Counted from the first letter of the stretch, positions 15,863-25,727 are shown. The stretch: DNA of 39,982 nt from Woeseiaceae bacterium (GCA_024640345.1 JAHEFD010000020.1:1-39982), one strand, 5' to 3'. Notes: a model not told the origin generated them from the sequence alone. Program-made: numbers and translations.

Positions 15863-16627
15863 TTAAGTTGCGCGGCTCGATATCGTGCGGTTGCGGCCCG
15901 CGGCCTTAGCCTCGAGCAATGCACGGTCCGCGCGGGAAATCAACTGGTGCGCCGAACGCTCCCCTTCGTGCCACTCTGCGACGCCGAGACTCAGTGTAAC
16001 GCGCTCCCGCGATTCACCGAGTGGCGTCTCAGCGACAGCTGAGCGCACACGTTCCGCGAACAGGATTGCAGATTCCAGCGGGGTTTCCGGAAGTAGGATC
16101 AGGAATTCCTCACCACCGTAGCGTCCAAGGTGATCGATTGCGCGACAATGCGTGGCGATCACCTGCGCAATCAGCTGCAGGACCTCGTCTCCAAACTGAT
16201 GTCCATAAGTGTCATTAAATACTTTGAAGTTATCCAGGTCCAGCATGATGCAGCTGAGATTTCTGCCATACCGTTCCGCACGCTCCACCTCTAAATCCAG
16301 TGCCTCCAGGAGCGACCGCCTGCCCAGGACACCGGTTAGTGCATCAATTCGTGCCAGAGCTTCTGCGTCCAGCGTAGCTTCTGCCAGCGCGTCAATCGCC
16401 GCCAGGATCTGCCGGTCTTTGGGACGAATAAAACCGAAGTACGCAATGAATGCGACGACAATGGCAAGCAATACTGCATCCACCAATGCGAGCTTCCAGT
16501 CGAACGGCGAAATCCCCAGCCAGAAGAAACCGAGCATGATCAGAATTTCGACCGCAAGCATCACGATCGCGATCTTGACGATCGTCGAACCGAAGCCCGT
16601 CAGCGGTGGTGCAGGTTGATTCGTCAA
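15863..16627 (-). CDS. Membrane diguanylate cyclase (GGDEF domain, GGEEF signature)
   Basis: A 254-residue protein that appears to start at a TTG (16627); the in-frame sequence upstream reaches a stop without an ATG or GTG. Two membrane helices (about 14-38 and 46-66) are followed by a helical linker and a GGDEF domain with DALTGVLGRRSL, LDLDNFKVFNDTYGH and active-site GGEEF (171-175). An RxxD inhibition site (RAID, 162-165) sits exactly five residues before the signature, so product feedback by c-di-GMP is expected. There is no periplasmic sensor beyond the short loop between helices. It lies near the receiver-GGDEF-EAL operon, which would supply the opposing phosphodiesterase. Confidence 0.92.
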   Translation of the reverse strand: MTNQPAPPLTGFGSTIVKIAIVMLAVEILIMLGFFWLGISPFDWKLALVDAVLLAIVVAFIAYFGFIRPKDRQILAAIDALAEATLDAEALARIDALTGVLGRRSLLEALDLEVERAERYGRNLSCIMLDLDNFKVFNDTYGHQFGDEVLQLIAQVIATHCRAIDHLGRYGGEEFLILLPETPLESAILFAERVRSAVAETPLGESRERVTLSLGVAEWHEGERSAHQLISRADRALLEAKAAGRNRTISSRAT

Positions 16628-16783
16628 GTAAGTTTCTCGCTCACCAAGGCCTGAACGAACATCCTATCGCCACTGGCACGGGTCGACCATCAGAACAAAC
16701 CGATGCCGATGCCCGCAAAGGCGTCTTTCGACGTTTCCTTGTAAGCCGCCGCCGATTTCACCGCGCCAGCAGGCAACCCCGGA

Positions 16784-18166
16784 CTACCCCGCTTCGGTGA
16801 TTCCCATTACCAGGGTGACGATCAGGATCGGCGGAATGACGAACCGAATCATGAATCGCCAGAAGCCGAAAAACAGCCCGTCTTTGACATTGATTTCCTC
16901 GAGCTTGAGCGCCTTGGGAACGAGCCAGCCAAAGAAGATTGCAGAACACGCACCGCCAATGAGCAGCAGGTTGTTCGCCGCCAGGGTGTCAAGGGTGTCA
17001 AAAATGTCCAGCCCTCTGTACGACGGAATGAAGTCGAGCAAGCGCACCTCTGACCAGGTGGAAAAACCAAGAATCGAGGCAATTCCGAGAATCCAGCCGG
17101 CACCGGCGACCCAAAGGATGCCTTGTTTCCTCGGAATTTTCAGGTGCTCATCTACCCAGTTGACGACGCCTTCTGCCAGTCCGATACAGGAGGACAGTGC
17201 GGCCGAAATCAACAGGACGAAAAAGACGGCGCCAAACACCTGGCCTCCGGGCATCTGGCCAAAGGCGAGCGGTAAAGTCTGGAATACCAGCCCTGCGCCG
17301 GCGCCCGGATTCAGTCCGTACTGGAAGACCAGCGGAAAAATTGCGAAACCGGCCAATACTGCAACGCCGGTGTCCAGGAGGATCACGTACGTGGCTGAGG
17401 ACGGAATCGAGAAATCTTTGGGCATATAGGCACCAAAAACGACCAGCGAACCCATGCCGATGCCAATCGAGAAAAACGCCTGGCCAATCGCCTTCATCAC
17501 CGTACCAAAAGTGATTTTCGAGAAATCGGGCTCCAGCAGGAAACGGAGTGTCGTGGCCATGTCACCGGCGAAGATGCCGTAAATGACCATGATGAGAATC
17601 GCACCGAAAAGTGCCGGCATCAGGACCTTGACCGCCCGTTCGATGCCCGCCTGAACGCCTTGCCGGATGATAAGGATGATCAGGATGTGCACCAGCGTAT
17701 TCCAGAACATCAATTTTGCCGGGCTGCCGAGCAATGCGCCAAACATCGAACTGGTCGCGTCTGCATCGACGCCTTTGAATGCCCCGGTTGAGGCCTTGAC
17801 GAAATAGTCGAGTGTCCAGCCGGAAAGGACAGTGTAATAAGAAAGAATAACGAAGGCGCAGAAGATGCCGAGCGTGCCGACCCAGCCCCAGTTTCTGCTA
17901 CGACCGCATTCGACGGCGACATTCGCAAAACTTTTCGAAGCGCTCCCCTGTCCCCTTCGACCGATAGAGATTTCCGTTATCAGGAGTGGCAGCCCGATGC
18001 CCAGCGCACAACAAAGATAAATAATCAGGAACGCGCTGCCGCCATTTTCACCAAGTTGGTAAGGAAAGCGCCAGATATTGCCCATACCGACGGCGAATCC
18101 GACCGCAGCCAGCAAGAAACCCAACCTGGAAGACCACTGCTCGCCCGATCCGGATGCTCCCGCCAT
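16784..18166 (-). CDS. Sodium-dependent transporter, NSS/SNF family
   Basis: A 460-residue polytopic protein with a strong ribosome-binding site (GGAGAGG). The N-terminal signature GFAVGMGNIWRFPYQLGENGG (residues ~23-43) is that of the neurotransmitter:sodium symporter family and carries the unwound helix-1 residues that bind Na+ and substrate. About 11-12 hydrophobic helices follow, and the length is usual for bacterial members. These proteins import amino acids or related amines with Na+. The substrate is not predictable here, but the surrounding peptidases favour an amino acid (inference). It is divergent from the exported amidohydrolase gene, with 167 bases between. Confidence 0.92.
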   Translation of the reverse strand: MAGASGSGEQWSSRLGFLLAAVGFAVGMGNIWRFPYQLGENGGSAFLIIYLCCALGIGLPLLITEISIGRRGQGSASKSFANVAVECGRSRNWGWVGTLGIFCAFVILSYYTVLSGWTLDYFVKASTGAFKGVDADATSSMFGALLGSPAKLMFWNTLVHILIILIIRQGVQAGIERAVKVLMPALFGAILIMVIYGIFAGDMATTLRFLLEPDFSKITFGTVMKAIGQAFFSIGIGMGSLVVFGAYMPKDFSIPSSATYVILLDTGVAVLAGFAIFPLVFQYGLNPGAGAGLVFQTLPLAFGQMPGGQVFGAVFFVLLISAALSSCIGLAEGVVNWVDEHLKIPRKQGILWVAGAGWILGIASILGFSTWSEVRLLDFIPSYRGLDIFDTLDTLAANNLLLIGGACSAIFFGWLVPKALKLEEINVKDGLFFGFWRFMIRFVIPPILIVTLVMGITEAG

Positions 18167-18280
18167 TTGCCTCTCCTTTTCTTATTCTGATTGCGTACGG
18201 CAACGTCGTCCGCGCCGCAAGATGCCGTATCTTCTCATAATCGCTGCAAATCTTGCTATTTCGTTTACTATTTGCGGCTT

Positions 18281-18296
18281 GCCGGGCGTGCCCGGC
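18281..18296. repeat. GC-rich inverted repeat in the amidohydrolase leader
   Basis: GCCGGGC, a 2-base centre, then GCCCGGC lies 38 bases upstream of the amidohydrolase ATG inside the 167-base divergent region 18167-18333. It could be an operator or a leader hairpin. No T tract follows. Confidence 0.4.
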
Positions 18297-18333
18297 CGCA
18301 TCGAAAAGACGAAATCGGAGACGGGAAAGCACC

Positions 18334-19620
18334 ATGAGAAACCCAATAGCAAACGGACTACTGGTCCTGGCAGGCCTGATTGCCGCAAGTACCGCGTCGG
18401 CAGATACGCTCATTCACGCGGGTCGACTCATCGACGGTGTATCCGACAGGTCCCGTCCTGAAATGACCGTTCGAATCGACGGCAGCGTCATCACGGCTAT
18501 TGAGGATGGTTTCTCGCCTCCCGTCGACGGTGACACGATCATCGACTTGTCGGAATCCACAGTGATGCCCGGACTGATGGATACCCACGTTCACCTGACC
18601 GGCGAGTACTCGGCGAACAGCAATCTCAATCGCTTTGTTCTTAACGAAGCAGACTACGCATTCGACGCGGCGAAATATGCGCGGCGTACGCTCGATGCCG
18701 GCTTCACGGTCGTTCGCAATCTTGGCGACGCATTCAACGTAACCATAGCGTTGCGCAAAGCAATTGCTGCCGGTGATGTTCCTGGTCCGCTGATTTTTTC
18801 CGCCGGCACTTCAATTGCTACGACCGGCGGCCACGGTGATCGGACGAACGGCTGGGCCGCCCATTTCAACGCCGACCCCGGCCCGAAACAGGGCGTTGTC
18901 AACGGTATCGACGATGCACGCGAGGCCGTTCGATACCGATATAAAGAAGGCGCCGACTGGATCAAGATCACTGCCACGGGAGGCGTACTGAGCGTCGCAA
19001 AGAGCGGCCAGAATCCGCAGTTTACCGACGAGGAGCTTCGGGCCATTGTCGAAACGGCCACCGACTACGGGATGCGGGTTGCCGCTCACGCCCACGGTAC
19101 CGAGGGAATGAAACGCGCTGTGATTGCCGGTGTCGCTTCGATCGAGCACGGCACGTACATGACGAAAGAAGTCATGGACCTGATGAAGAAACACGGCACC
19201 TACTACGTACCAACAATTCTTGCGGGTAACTGGTCTGCCGAAAAAGCCAAAATTGACGGTTTCTTTCCGGAGCTGGTGCGCCCCAAGGCCGCCGCGATTG
19301 GTCCGTTGGTTCTGGATACGTTTGCCGCAGCTTACAAAGCCGGTGTACCGATTGTATTTGGCACTGACACGGGCGTGTCGGCCCACGGTAACAATGCACA
19401 GGAGTTCGCGTTAATGGTTAAGGGCGGCATGCCGCCGATGGAAGCCATTCAGTCCGCCACCAGTGTCGCCGCAGACTTCCTCGAGATAGGCGATACACAC
19501 GGTCGACTGCTGAAAGGAAAACAGGCAGACGTCATTGCTGTGCCAGGAAATCCGCTGGAGGACATCACGCTGATGGAGCAGGTCAGCTTCGTGATGAAGG
19601 GCGGCACAATTTACAAATAG
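18334..19620 (+). CDS. Exported metal-dependent amidohydrolase (imidazolonepropionase/prolidase-like)
   Basis: A 428-residue protein. The ATG at 18334 gives a signal peptide ending STASA (about residue 23). The amidohydrolase-superfamily site is complete: HxH in MDTHVHL (His85, His87), a likely carboxylated Lys211 in [10 protein letters not shown], His252 in AAHAHG, His272 in SIEHGTY and Asp345 in FGTDTG. This layout matches the group that includes Xaa-Pro and Xaa-Arg dipeptidases and organophosphate hydrolases acting on the prolyl or aminoacyl bond of dipeptides. Periplasmic action is inferred from the signal. It is divergent from the NSS transporter gene, which suggests a hydrolyse-then-import pair. 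The exact substrate is not determined. Confidence 0.88.
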   Translation: MRNPIANGLLVLAGLIAASTASADTLIHAGRLIDGVSDRSRPEMTVRIDGSVITAIEDGFSPPVDGDTIIDLSESTVMPGLMDTHVHLTGEYSANSNLNRFVLNEADYAFDAAKYARRTLDAGFTVVRNLGDAFNVTIALRKAIAAGDVPGPLIFSAGTSIATTGGHGDRTNGWAAHFNADPGPKQGVVNGIDDAREAVRYRYKEGADWIKITATGGVLSVAKSGQNPQFTDEELRAIVETATDYGMRVAAHAHGTEGMKRAVIAGVASIEHGTYMTKEVMDLMKKHGTYYVPTILAGNWSAEKAKIDGFFPELVRPKAAAIGPLVLDTFAAAYKAGVPIVFGTDTGVSAHGNNAQEFALMVKGGMPPMEAIQSATSVAADFLEIGDTHGRLLKGKQADVIAVPGNPLEDITLMEQVSFVMKGGTIYK

Positions 19621-19697
19621 ATCGGTACCCGGTGATCAGCGCCAGGGTCTTGTCCTGTTGATTGCATCGATCTTTGCCCCCCGATTGCCAACAATCG

Positions 19698-20882
19698 CTA
19701 ATGGGGACTGATGGTTTTGTCCCAGTTAAGCGCATTGTACTTTTCCAGGATCTCGATCACTTTTGGAATCGAAATTGCGCGGGACGTTCCGCGGCTGCTC
19801 TCGACCGTCGTCGCCTTGAGAACTGCATTGTAGATTGATTCCTGGGTTGCTTCGACGGTCGCAGCGAACAACGGGGTCATCGAGGAATTGACCAGCGCCG
19901 GAGTCACAACGGCTGCCTGGCTGACGCGAGGCCGACGAACATCCGGATGTGTTGAAAAAGCGATGACGTAGTCCCCTGACCCATTCGACACAACAGACCC
20001 GGTACGACCGATCCCGATCATCGCCCGCTTCGCCAGTCTTTCAAGGCTAATGGCGTTTAATGGCGCATTCGTCGCTACAACTACCATGATGGAACCATCG
20101 TCAGGATCGACAGGCAGTCTTGACGAATCCAGTTCGCCCTTGAACAGGTATTCGCCCAATTCCCGGCCCACGGGCGCGCCGTTCATTGCCAGGTTACCGC
20201 CAAAATTTGTCTGGACCAAAACACCAATGGTGTAGCCTCCGAGCGATTCCGGCAGTACCCGGGAACTCGTGCCGATTCCTCCTTTCCAGAAGAACGCCTT
20301 GGTACCCGTTCCGGCACCGACGCTGCCCTCCTCGACCGGCCCGGTCGTTGCATTTTCCAGGGCGCTGAAAACCTCGTCTCTTTGGATGGGATCCGCCCAC
20401 ATGTTGTTGAGATCACCATCGTTCGTTTCACCAACGATCGGGTTCACCGTGTGCTCACCCATGCCAGGTTGCTCGTAGACCCAATCTTTCAGCGCATTGG
20501 CTGCGCTCCACACACAAAGGGTGCAGGTAAGAAGTATCGGCGTTTCGATTTCGCCGAATTCGCGTACCTGTGTTTCACCGATGGTTTTGCCGTAGCCGTT
20601 GCCGACGTGAATCCATGCAGGCATCGGATGCGTGTAAAGATTTCCGGGTCCGGGAATGATGGCCGTGACACCAGTGCGAATATCGTCGCCTTCTATTTTC
20701 GTCGTGTGTCCGACTTTCACGCCTTCAACGTCGGTAATCGCATTCAATTTGCCAGTCGGAAACGTACCGACTACGAGCCCGATGTCCCTGGCCCGCGGCC
20801 GATCCTCGGCCGAAACATTCAAGGCTGTTACCAGCAGCATGAAGAAGCTTGTCAAGATTGCCAATCGCAACTTAGATAACAT
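19698..20882 (-). CDS. P1-family peptidase, DmpA/BapA type, exported
   Basis: A 394-residue protein. The ATG at 20882 has AGGGA upstream and is followed by a signal peptide (to about residue 25, NVSA); the frame is open to 20918. The family self-cleaves into two chains before a Ser nucleophile. Here the cut would be Gly263-Ser264 in DDGSIMVVVATNAPL. Other family marks are VGETNDGDLNNMWADP, GSVGAGTGTKAFFWKGGIGTSSR and GRTGSVVSNGSGD. P1 enzymes release N-terminal residues, including D-amino acids and beta-amino acids, from short peptides. It follows the DUF5916 gene by 74 bases on the same strand and may share its transcript. A small inverted repeat (19682-19697) lies at its end. Confidence 0.9.
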   Translation of the reverse strand: MLSKLRLAILTSFFMLLVTALNVSAEDRPRARDIGLVVGTFPTGKLNAITDVEGVKVGHTTKIEGDDIRTGVTAIIPGPGNLYTHPMPAWIHVGNGYGKTIGETQVREFGEIETPILLTCTLCVWSAANALKDWVYEQPGMGEHTVNPIVGETNDGDLNNMWADPIQRDEVFSALENATTGPVEEGSVGAGTGTKAFFWKGGIGTSSRVLPESLGGYTIGVLVQTNFGGNLAMNGAPVGRELGEYLFKGELDSSRLPVDPDDGSIMVVVATNAPLNAISLERLAKRAMIGIGRTGSVVSNGSGDYVIAFSTHPDVRRPRVSQAAVVTPALVNSSMTPLFAATVEATQESIYNAVLKATTVESSRGTSRAISIPKVIEILEKYNALNWDKTISPH

Positions 20883-20956
20883 CTGGTTCCCTGCCTTCCT
20901 GTCGCCCGCCATCATCATGCACCGGTTGTCATGATGATGGCCAGGCCGTCAGTTTC

Positions 20957-23194
20957 TCAGTCGAGGATGTCAAAAATTCGACTGTACTTGATGATGAACT
21001 CACGACCATTCGGCGGCGCGCCCAGGTAGCGCTCATCCACTTCATTGTAAACGACGTACAGGCCGGCATTAGCTGATTGCAACCAGGAGAATCGCAAGTT
21101 TGTTGAATACGTGTCACTGCGTTCGTTGTACTGAAACAGCGCCTGCAACAACACACTGGGTGTGAACGAATATGACAACCGCAACCTTGTCAATGCCACC
21201 GAGAAATCACCATTGGGGATCGGCAGATCAAACTTGTTGTAGTTGATGGACAATTCCGAGCTAAACGTTTCGCCAATGCGATATTTGATGCTGGGCGAAG
21301 TCTGGAAAAGATCGCCGCCCCAGGCAGTACCAATCGTCGAACGTACATTCAAACTGAGCGGAGCGGCCTGGTTCGTTCTCATGACCAGTGCGATATTCTG
21401 TTCGTCGTAAACTCCTGGCTGAACTGTAACGCCAGGGACCAGGTTAAACGGGTTGTCGACACGCTCATAGATGAGGTTCGTTCCGGTCTCAAACAAGTAG
21501 CCGTTTTTGAATTCCCAGTGGTTGTCGATATGCCAGTTGCCCGACTCTTTGACGCCATTGAAATCCTGGTGCTCAACGTAGCGAATGTGCGGGCGAAGCT
21601 CGAACAGACCCCAAAGATCATCCGGCCGCCAGCGATACATGACGAAGGCGCTTGCCTTCTTGTAGTCTTTCCTGGAAAGAAATCCAACCTCGGGGTTAAA
21701 GTCGCCACCGACCTCGGTGTATTCGAGATTGTATGACCACTCCGGTGAGCTGTAAGCAGCTTTGATCGCGAACGCGTTGTCCTTTCCATCCAGACCAGGC
21801 GTCGCTGTCTTTCCAAGCCAACCTTCGAGCAAGAGATTGTCACCAATGCCCCAGCGACCATCGATAGCGTAAGTCTGGTTCTCATCGAGATCCTTCGACA
21901 GGATGTACGAACCGTCACCTTGCCGGTTTACAGCAAGGAAACCGATTCCGGAGCGATTGGGCAGCTCCTGGTTGACCCGCGCCACCGAAAAATCGTTGCC
22001 CGGCGCAAGCCCGGCCACCGCTTCGGATGACATGTGCAGCAATCCGATATTCGTCGACTCGCCCACTCGTCCGGACAGGCGAAGACCCCCATCAATTGGA
22101 ATCGGCCCGCCGCCGGCGCCGATGCCAATTCTGCGGCTGAAGAAGAGCTCGACTTCCTGCGAGTTTCCAACCGCGAACTGGCCTGAGTTCTCCAGGAAGA
22201 ACGGTCGCTTCTCGGGGAAGAACAGGCTGAACCGGTCGAGGTTGATCTGCTGGTCATCGGCTTCAACCTGGGCAAAGTCCGTATTGTAAGTGGCGTCCAG
22301 CGTCAGGCTGGGTGTAATCGAATATTTCAGGTCAAAACCGAAGTCGCCTTCATTATTCGTTTCGCTCAGGCCACCGCCGCGCTGGGATTTTCCGAGAACG
22401 TATGGCGTAATTTGCAGATTTCGCTGTTTGGGTACCTTGACGCCTTCAATCGAGCCGGCATCGGATACGCGATAGAGATTTCGTTCCTGGGACAACGGTG
22501 CCCAGTAGACAACTTCGTAGTTACGTCGAATATTCCTCTGGAAATTGAAACCCCATGTCTGCTCGTCAGCGGAACTGAAGCGAAGCGATGTCAACGGAAT
22601 TTCGAATTCAGCACTCCAGCCGAAATCGCCAACCAGCGTTTTGACCGTCCAGGGCGCATCCCAGTTCTGATTGAACCCGCCGTTACCTGACAGTGCAGAG
22701 CCGCCCGAACCTTCCTTTGTAACCTGGCCGTCAAACTGCACACCGGCCGGATTCGTGCCAAACACGTAACCGTTTTGCCGGTCTAGCAGGCCGTCGACAA
22801 TGAACAGGAAGGCGTCCGTATCATCGAGCGACGAATCGCGCCTACTATCCGTCGCAAAAATCGCAGATGGATCGTCGTCGTACGCGATGACCGCAACGTG
22901 CATGGCCGTTTCGGTAAAACCGACATAGACGTCGGTCTTCTGCGTAGCGGGTCTGCCGGCATTGGGGCGAACCTGCGAGAAGCCGGTAATGACATTGGCA
23001 CCGGTCCAGGCCGGGTCACCGAGTACATCGCCGTCCGTAACCGGTGTGCCGGCAAGCACCGTAGCCTGTGCAACCGGTTTCTGTGTATTGATGCCTGGCT
23101 GTTCCTGTGCCGAAACCCGGCCAACCAGAAAAGTTACAGCCATGGCGCAATAGATAGCCTCTCGCAATGAAAAGCGAGCTGAGATGCTCGTCAT
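20957..23194 (-). CDS. DUF5916 outer-membrane protein with CBM9-like N-terminal domain
   Basis: A 745-residue protein. The ATG at 23194 has GGGGGA six bases upstream; a TTG 12 bases earlier is less likely. A signal peptide (to about residue 30) is followed by a carbohydrate-binding family 9-like domain (~45-210, with DGDVLGDPAW, TDVYVGFTETAMHVAV and DDTDAFLFIVDG). A long beta-strand-rich region of DUF5916 type (FFPEKRPFFLENSGQF is its best-known motif) then runs to the C-terminus. These proteins are predicted outer-membrane barrels, common in marine Bacteroidota and Gammaproteobacteria, often near peptidases. The function is not established. The P1 peptidase gene follows 74 bases downstream, and a joint role in peptide uptake or surface processing is inference. 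Confidence 0.88.
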   Translation of the reverse strand: MTSISARFSLREAIYCAMAVTFLVGRVSAQEQPGINTQKPVAQATVLAGTPVTDGDVLGDPAWTGANVITGFSQVRPNAGRPATQKTDVYVGFTETAMHVAVIAYDDDPSAIFATDSRRDSSLDDTDAFLFIVDGLLDRQNGYVFGTNPAGVQFDGQVTKEGSGGSALSGNGGFNQNWDAPWTVKTLVGDFGWSAEFEIPLTSLRFSSADEQTWGFNFQRNIRRNYEVVYWAPLSQERNLYRVSDAGSIEGVKVPKQRNLQITPYVLGKSQRGGGLSETNNEGDFGFDLKYSITPSLTLDATYNTDFAQVEADDQQINLDRFSLFFPEKRPFFLENSGQFAVGNSQEVELFFSRRIGIGAGGGPIPIDGGLRLSGRVGESTNIGLLHMSSEAVAGLAPGNDFSVARVNQELPNRSGIGFLAVNRQGDGSYILSKDLDENQTYAIDGRWGIGDNLLLEGWLGKTATPGLDGKDNAFAIKAAYSSPEWSYNLEYTEVGGDFNPEVGFLSRKDYKKASAFVMYRWRPDDLWGLFELRPHIRYVEHQDFNGVKESGNWHIDNHWEFKNGYLFETGTNLIYERVDNPFNLVPGVTVQPGVYDEQNIALVMRTNQAAPLSLNVRSTIGTAWGGDLFQTSPSIKYRIGETFSSELSINYNKFDLPIPNGDFSVALTRLRLSYSFTPSVLLQALFQYNERSDTYSTNLRFSWLQSANAGLYVVYNEVDERYLGAPPNGREFIIKYSRIFDILD

Positions 23195-23323
23195 TAATTC
23201 CCCCAAAGTGGTTGCTTTCGCAACTAAAAGTTTGTCGATCGAACGAAAACGCCGCCCAGTTTAATGAGCATCAGACAGGAATCAACAACAGAAGTTCTGA
23301 AAACCCCGGGATGCCGTAGTTTG

Positions 23324-24328
23324 CTAGGTCTCGGTTTGCAAAATGTCGCTGTAGCCGAATAATCCTGCCGAACCACCCGTGTGTATGAACACGATATTTT
23401 TCGCGCCTGTAAAAAATCCGTTTTTGATCAGGTCAATCATGCCGGCGAGCCCTTTGCCGCTGTATACGGGGTCGAACAAAAGCCCCTCCAGTCGCGCAAG
23501 TAACAGGACCGCCTCGTTCATACCTTCAGTCGGCAATCCATAACCTGGTCCGACATAATCGCAGTTGGCTACGACATCCTCGCGAGAGACGACACCCGGC
23601 GCACCGACATACTCGGCCGTGGCTACGGCCAGTTTGTAAACTTTTTCTTCCTGTGCATCTTTAGGCGCATTCACCCCGATCCCCAGTAAGGGAATATTTG
23701 CGTGACTGGCCTTGAGACCAACGATCAGGCCTGCCTGTGTTCCTGCGCTGCCGGTTGCATGAATAATGTGGTCAATCGCAATGCCGTCGCGATTCGCCTG
23801 GTACTGACACTCGAGCGCACAATCAACGTAGCCAAGTGCGCCGATCGGGTTCGAGCCACCACCCGGAACGATATAAGGCGTCTTTCCCTGTTTTCGAAGA
23901 TCTGCGGCAATGGCGTTCATCGCGGCGTCCATGTCCGATCCCTTTTCAACTTCAGAAATTTTTGCTCCAAACATTCGGTCGAGCAAAACGTTACCGGACG
24001 TCTTGTAAGCCTCAGTCGCATCTGCAACGCGTTTCTCGAATACCAGCTCACAGGCCATGCCGAGTTTGCAGGCAGCGGCGGCAGTCTGACGCGCGTGATT
24101 GGACTGCACGGCGCCTTGCGTAATGATGACGTCGGCATTATGTTTCAATGCGTCAGCCATCAGAAACTCAAGCTTGCGCGTCTTGTTTCCACCCGTGCCA
24201 AGTCCGGTGCAGTCATCCCGCTTGACGTATATATCGGGACCCCCAAGATGCTTGCTCAGACGAGGAAGATGCTCCAGCGGTGTCGGTAAATGAGCGAGAG
24301 AAACTCGCGGAAATCTGGCTAACAGCAC
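23324..24328 (-). CDS. dcyD: PLP-dependent D-cysteine desulfhydrase / ACC-deaminase family enzyme
   Basis: A 334-residue cytoplasmic enzyme starting at a GTG with AAGGAT seven bases upstream. The PLP lysine is in [13 protein letters not shown] (Lys49), followed by the [15 protein letters not shown] active-site loop (Ser76) and a Gly-rich phosphate-binding segment ([11 protein letters not shown]). Length and motifs match D-cysteine desulfhydrases, which convert D-cysteine to pyruvate, sulfide and ammonia. L-cysteate sulfo-lyase (CuyA) belongs to the same family and is hard to tell apart by eye, so the symbol is tentative. The Asp/Glu racemase gene ends 11 bases upstream, so the two form one operon. 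That is consistent with handling of D-amino acids or sulfonated amino acids. Confidence 0.85.
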   Translation of the reverse strand: MLLARFPRVSLAHLPTPLEHLPRLSKHLGGPDIYVKRDDCTGLGTGGNKTRKLEFLMADALKHNADVIITQGAVQSNHARQTAAAACKLGMACELVFEKRVADATEAYKTSGNVLLDRMFGAKISEVEKGSDMDAAMNAIAADLRKQGKTPYIVPGGGSNPIGALGYVDCALECQYQANRDGIAIDHIIHATGSAGTQAGLIVGLKASHANIPLLGIGVNAPKDAQEEKVYKLAVATAEYVGAPGVVSREDVVANCDYVGPGYGLPTEGMNEAVLLLARLEGLLFDPVYSGKGLAGMIDLIKNGFFTGAKNIVFIHTGGSAGLFGYSDILQTET

Positions 24329-24339
24329 GTTCAGTATCC

Positions 24340-25071
24340 TTATGTTTGGTTTTTCGGTAACGGGCTTCGGCCCATAGCAAATTCAACGGTACGACGCGCC
24401 AATACATTGGTAGACGCCACCACGGGAACAGGGAACCCGTTCCCTTCGAACACGATCGGAATCTCGGTACAGCCGGCGACAATGACTTCCGCGCCAGCAT
24501 CGACCAACGCTCGTGCCACTGTTTCCATTCCTTGCCTGACTTCCTCACCCTGATTCCCCGCCTTGATCGAATTGATCAGGTTCATGAGTTCTTTCATGTT
24601 GGCCGAATCGGGGACCACCGCGCTCCTTCCTGATGCGGCAACCGCGTCCTGGTAAATATTCGTATCAAGACATCCATCAGTTGCCATCAATCCCACTTTT
24701 TGCGCGCCGGGGCAAACCCGGCCAATCTCATCGACGGTTTCCCCGATGATACTGATGAATGGAATGCTGATGGCCGCGAGTGCGTCCGCCATGAACACGT
24801 GCGCGGTATTGCACACCATTACCAGGAATTCAGCGCCCGCCGATTCCAGGCGTCGGGCCATCTCGGCGAGCCGTGGTGAAACATTGTCGATGCCGGAACT
24901 GATAGCGACCTGCCGGTTCGGCACCGTCGGGTCCTGATCGACAATCATGTGAACATGATCCTGGTCACGATCTGAATCGGTCAGCGCAATAACTTTCGCC
25001 ATGAAGTCGAGGGTGGCATCGGGACCCATGCCACCCATTACCCCGGCAATCCTGCGTGTACCGTCAGTCAT
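24340..25071 (-). CDS. Aspartate/glutamate racemase family protein
   Basis: A 243-residue cytoplasmic protein of normal family length. The two catalytic Cys of PLP-independent racemases are present: Cys87 in MVCNTAH and Cys201 in VAGCTEIP. The N-terminal [11 protein letters not shown] and the PNRQVAI segment are typical of the aspartate-racemase branch. It interconverts L- and D-acidic amino acids or close analogues. It is the first gene of a two-gene operon with the D-cysteine desulfhydrase family enzyme (11-base gap). The substrate pairing is inference. Confidence 0.88.
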   Translation of the reverse strand: MTDGTRRIAGVMGGMGPDATLDFMAKVIALTDSDRDQDHVHMIVDQDPTVPNRQVAISSGIDNVSPRLAEMARRLESAGAEFLVMVCNTAHVFMADALAAISIPFISIIGETVDEIGRVCPGAQKVGLMATDGCLDTNIYQDAVAASGRSAVVPDSANMKELMNLINSIKAGNQGEEVRQGMETVARALVDAGAEVIVAGCTEIPIVFEGNGFPVPVVASTNVLARRTVEFAMGRSPLPKNQT

Positions 25072-25185
25072 CTCTGTCGTTTTCCGCCTTCGAATTTGGG
25101 CGAGAATAGCATCCTTTTCACAGCCCTGGCTGCATGATCGTGCGGGAATCGGGTACCCTGTGCTTTTGGCAATCTGCGTATCGAC

Positions 25186-25689
25186 ATGAACTCAAAGACG
25201 GTCATTGTTTCACTGCTAACCCTCCTCGCGTCAGGCGTATTGCTCGGCACGGCGCAAGCTCAGGAATCAAAACCTGAAATCGATCAGCGCTCCTACAACC
25301 TCGGCATTATGGGCGGATTCGCGGAAGTCGTTCGACTCGGCGTCAAGAAACTCGCGTTGAGCGAGGTGATGACGCCCGAAGAAATGGACGGCGTTATGGA
25401 GGATGCCGGGATAATTGCCAGGCGAAACAGAGTTCTGATCTGGCGCGAGACCGATTTCCTCGTTACCGATCTCTATCCCGAGGATGTCGCCGAGGGAAAA
25501 CACGTGCTCCTGATTTATACGGGCGAAACGCTGGATGAATACCTCGAACTGAAAGCAGACAAAGCAGCCCTGGTTGCCAGCAATCGATACGAAGGCCAGG
25601 CCCGTGAGGACATCGCACGTCGATTTGGAAAGTTGCTTAGCTATCCCGATGAAATCATAGATGAACTGATCGCGAGCCAGGGTAACTAG
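25186..25689 (+). CDS. Exported protein of unknown function
   Basis: A 167-residue protein beginning at the ATG at 25186. Residues 1-26 form a clear signal peptide (VIVSLLTLLASGVLLGTAQA). The mature part is mixed alpha/beta and rich in Glu and Asp, with RRNRVLIWRETDFLVTDLYPEDVAEGKHVLLIYTG in the middle, split here only for description. I recognise no domain, and there is no Cys in the mature region. It is divergent from the racemase operon (114 bases) and convergent with the M28 peptidase gene. It is a real gene by its signal peptide, codon pattern and lack of a better overlapping frame, but I assign no function. Confidence 0.7.
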   Translation: MNSKTVIVSLLTLLASGVLLGTAQAQESKPEIDQRSYNLGIMGGFAEVVRLGVKKLALSEVMTPEEMDGVMEDAGIIARRNRVLIWRETDFLVTDLYPEDVAEGKHVLLIYTGETLDEYLELKADKAALVASNRYEGQAREDIARRFGKLLSYPDEIIDELIASQGN

Positions 25690-25727
25690 CCAAAAATCGA
25701 ACACGACCCGCTAATCACGGGCCACCC

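Noticed and set aside
16680..16783. Short minus-strand stretch after the NSS stop reading like a protein end (SAAAYKETSKDAFAGIGIG)
   Set aside because: It is in a different frame from the NSS gene, only about 23 codons long from the nearest GTG, with no ribosome-binding site; the NSS protein is already full length.
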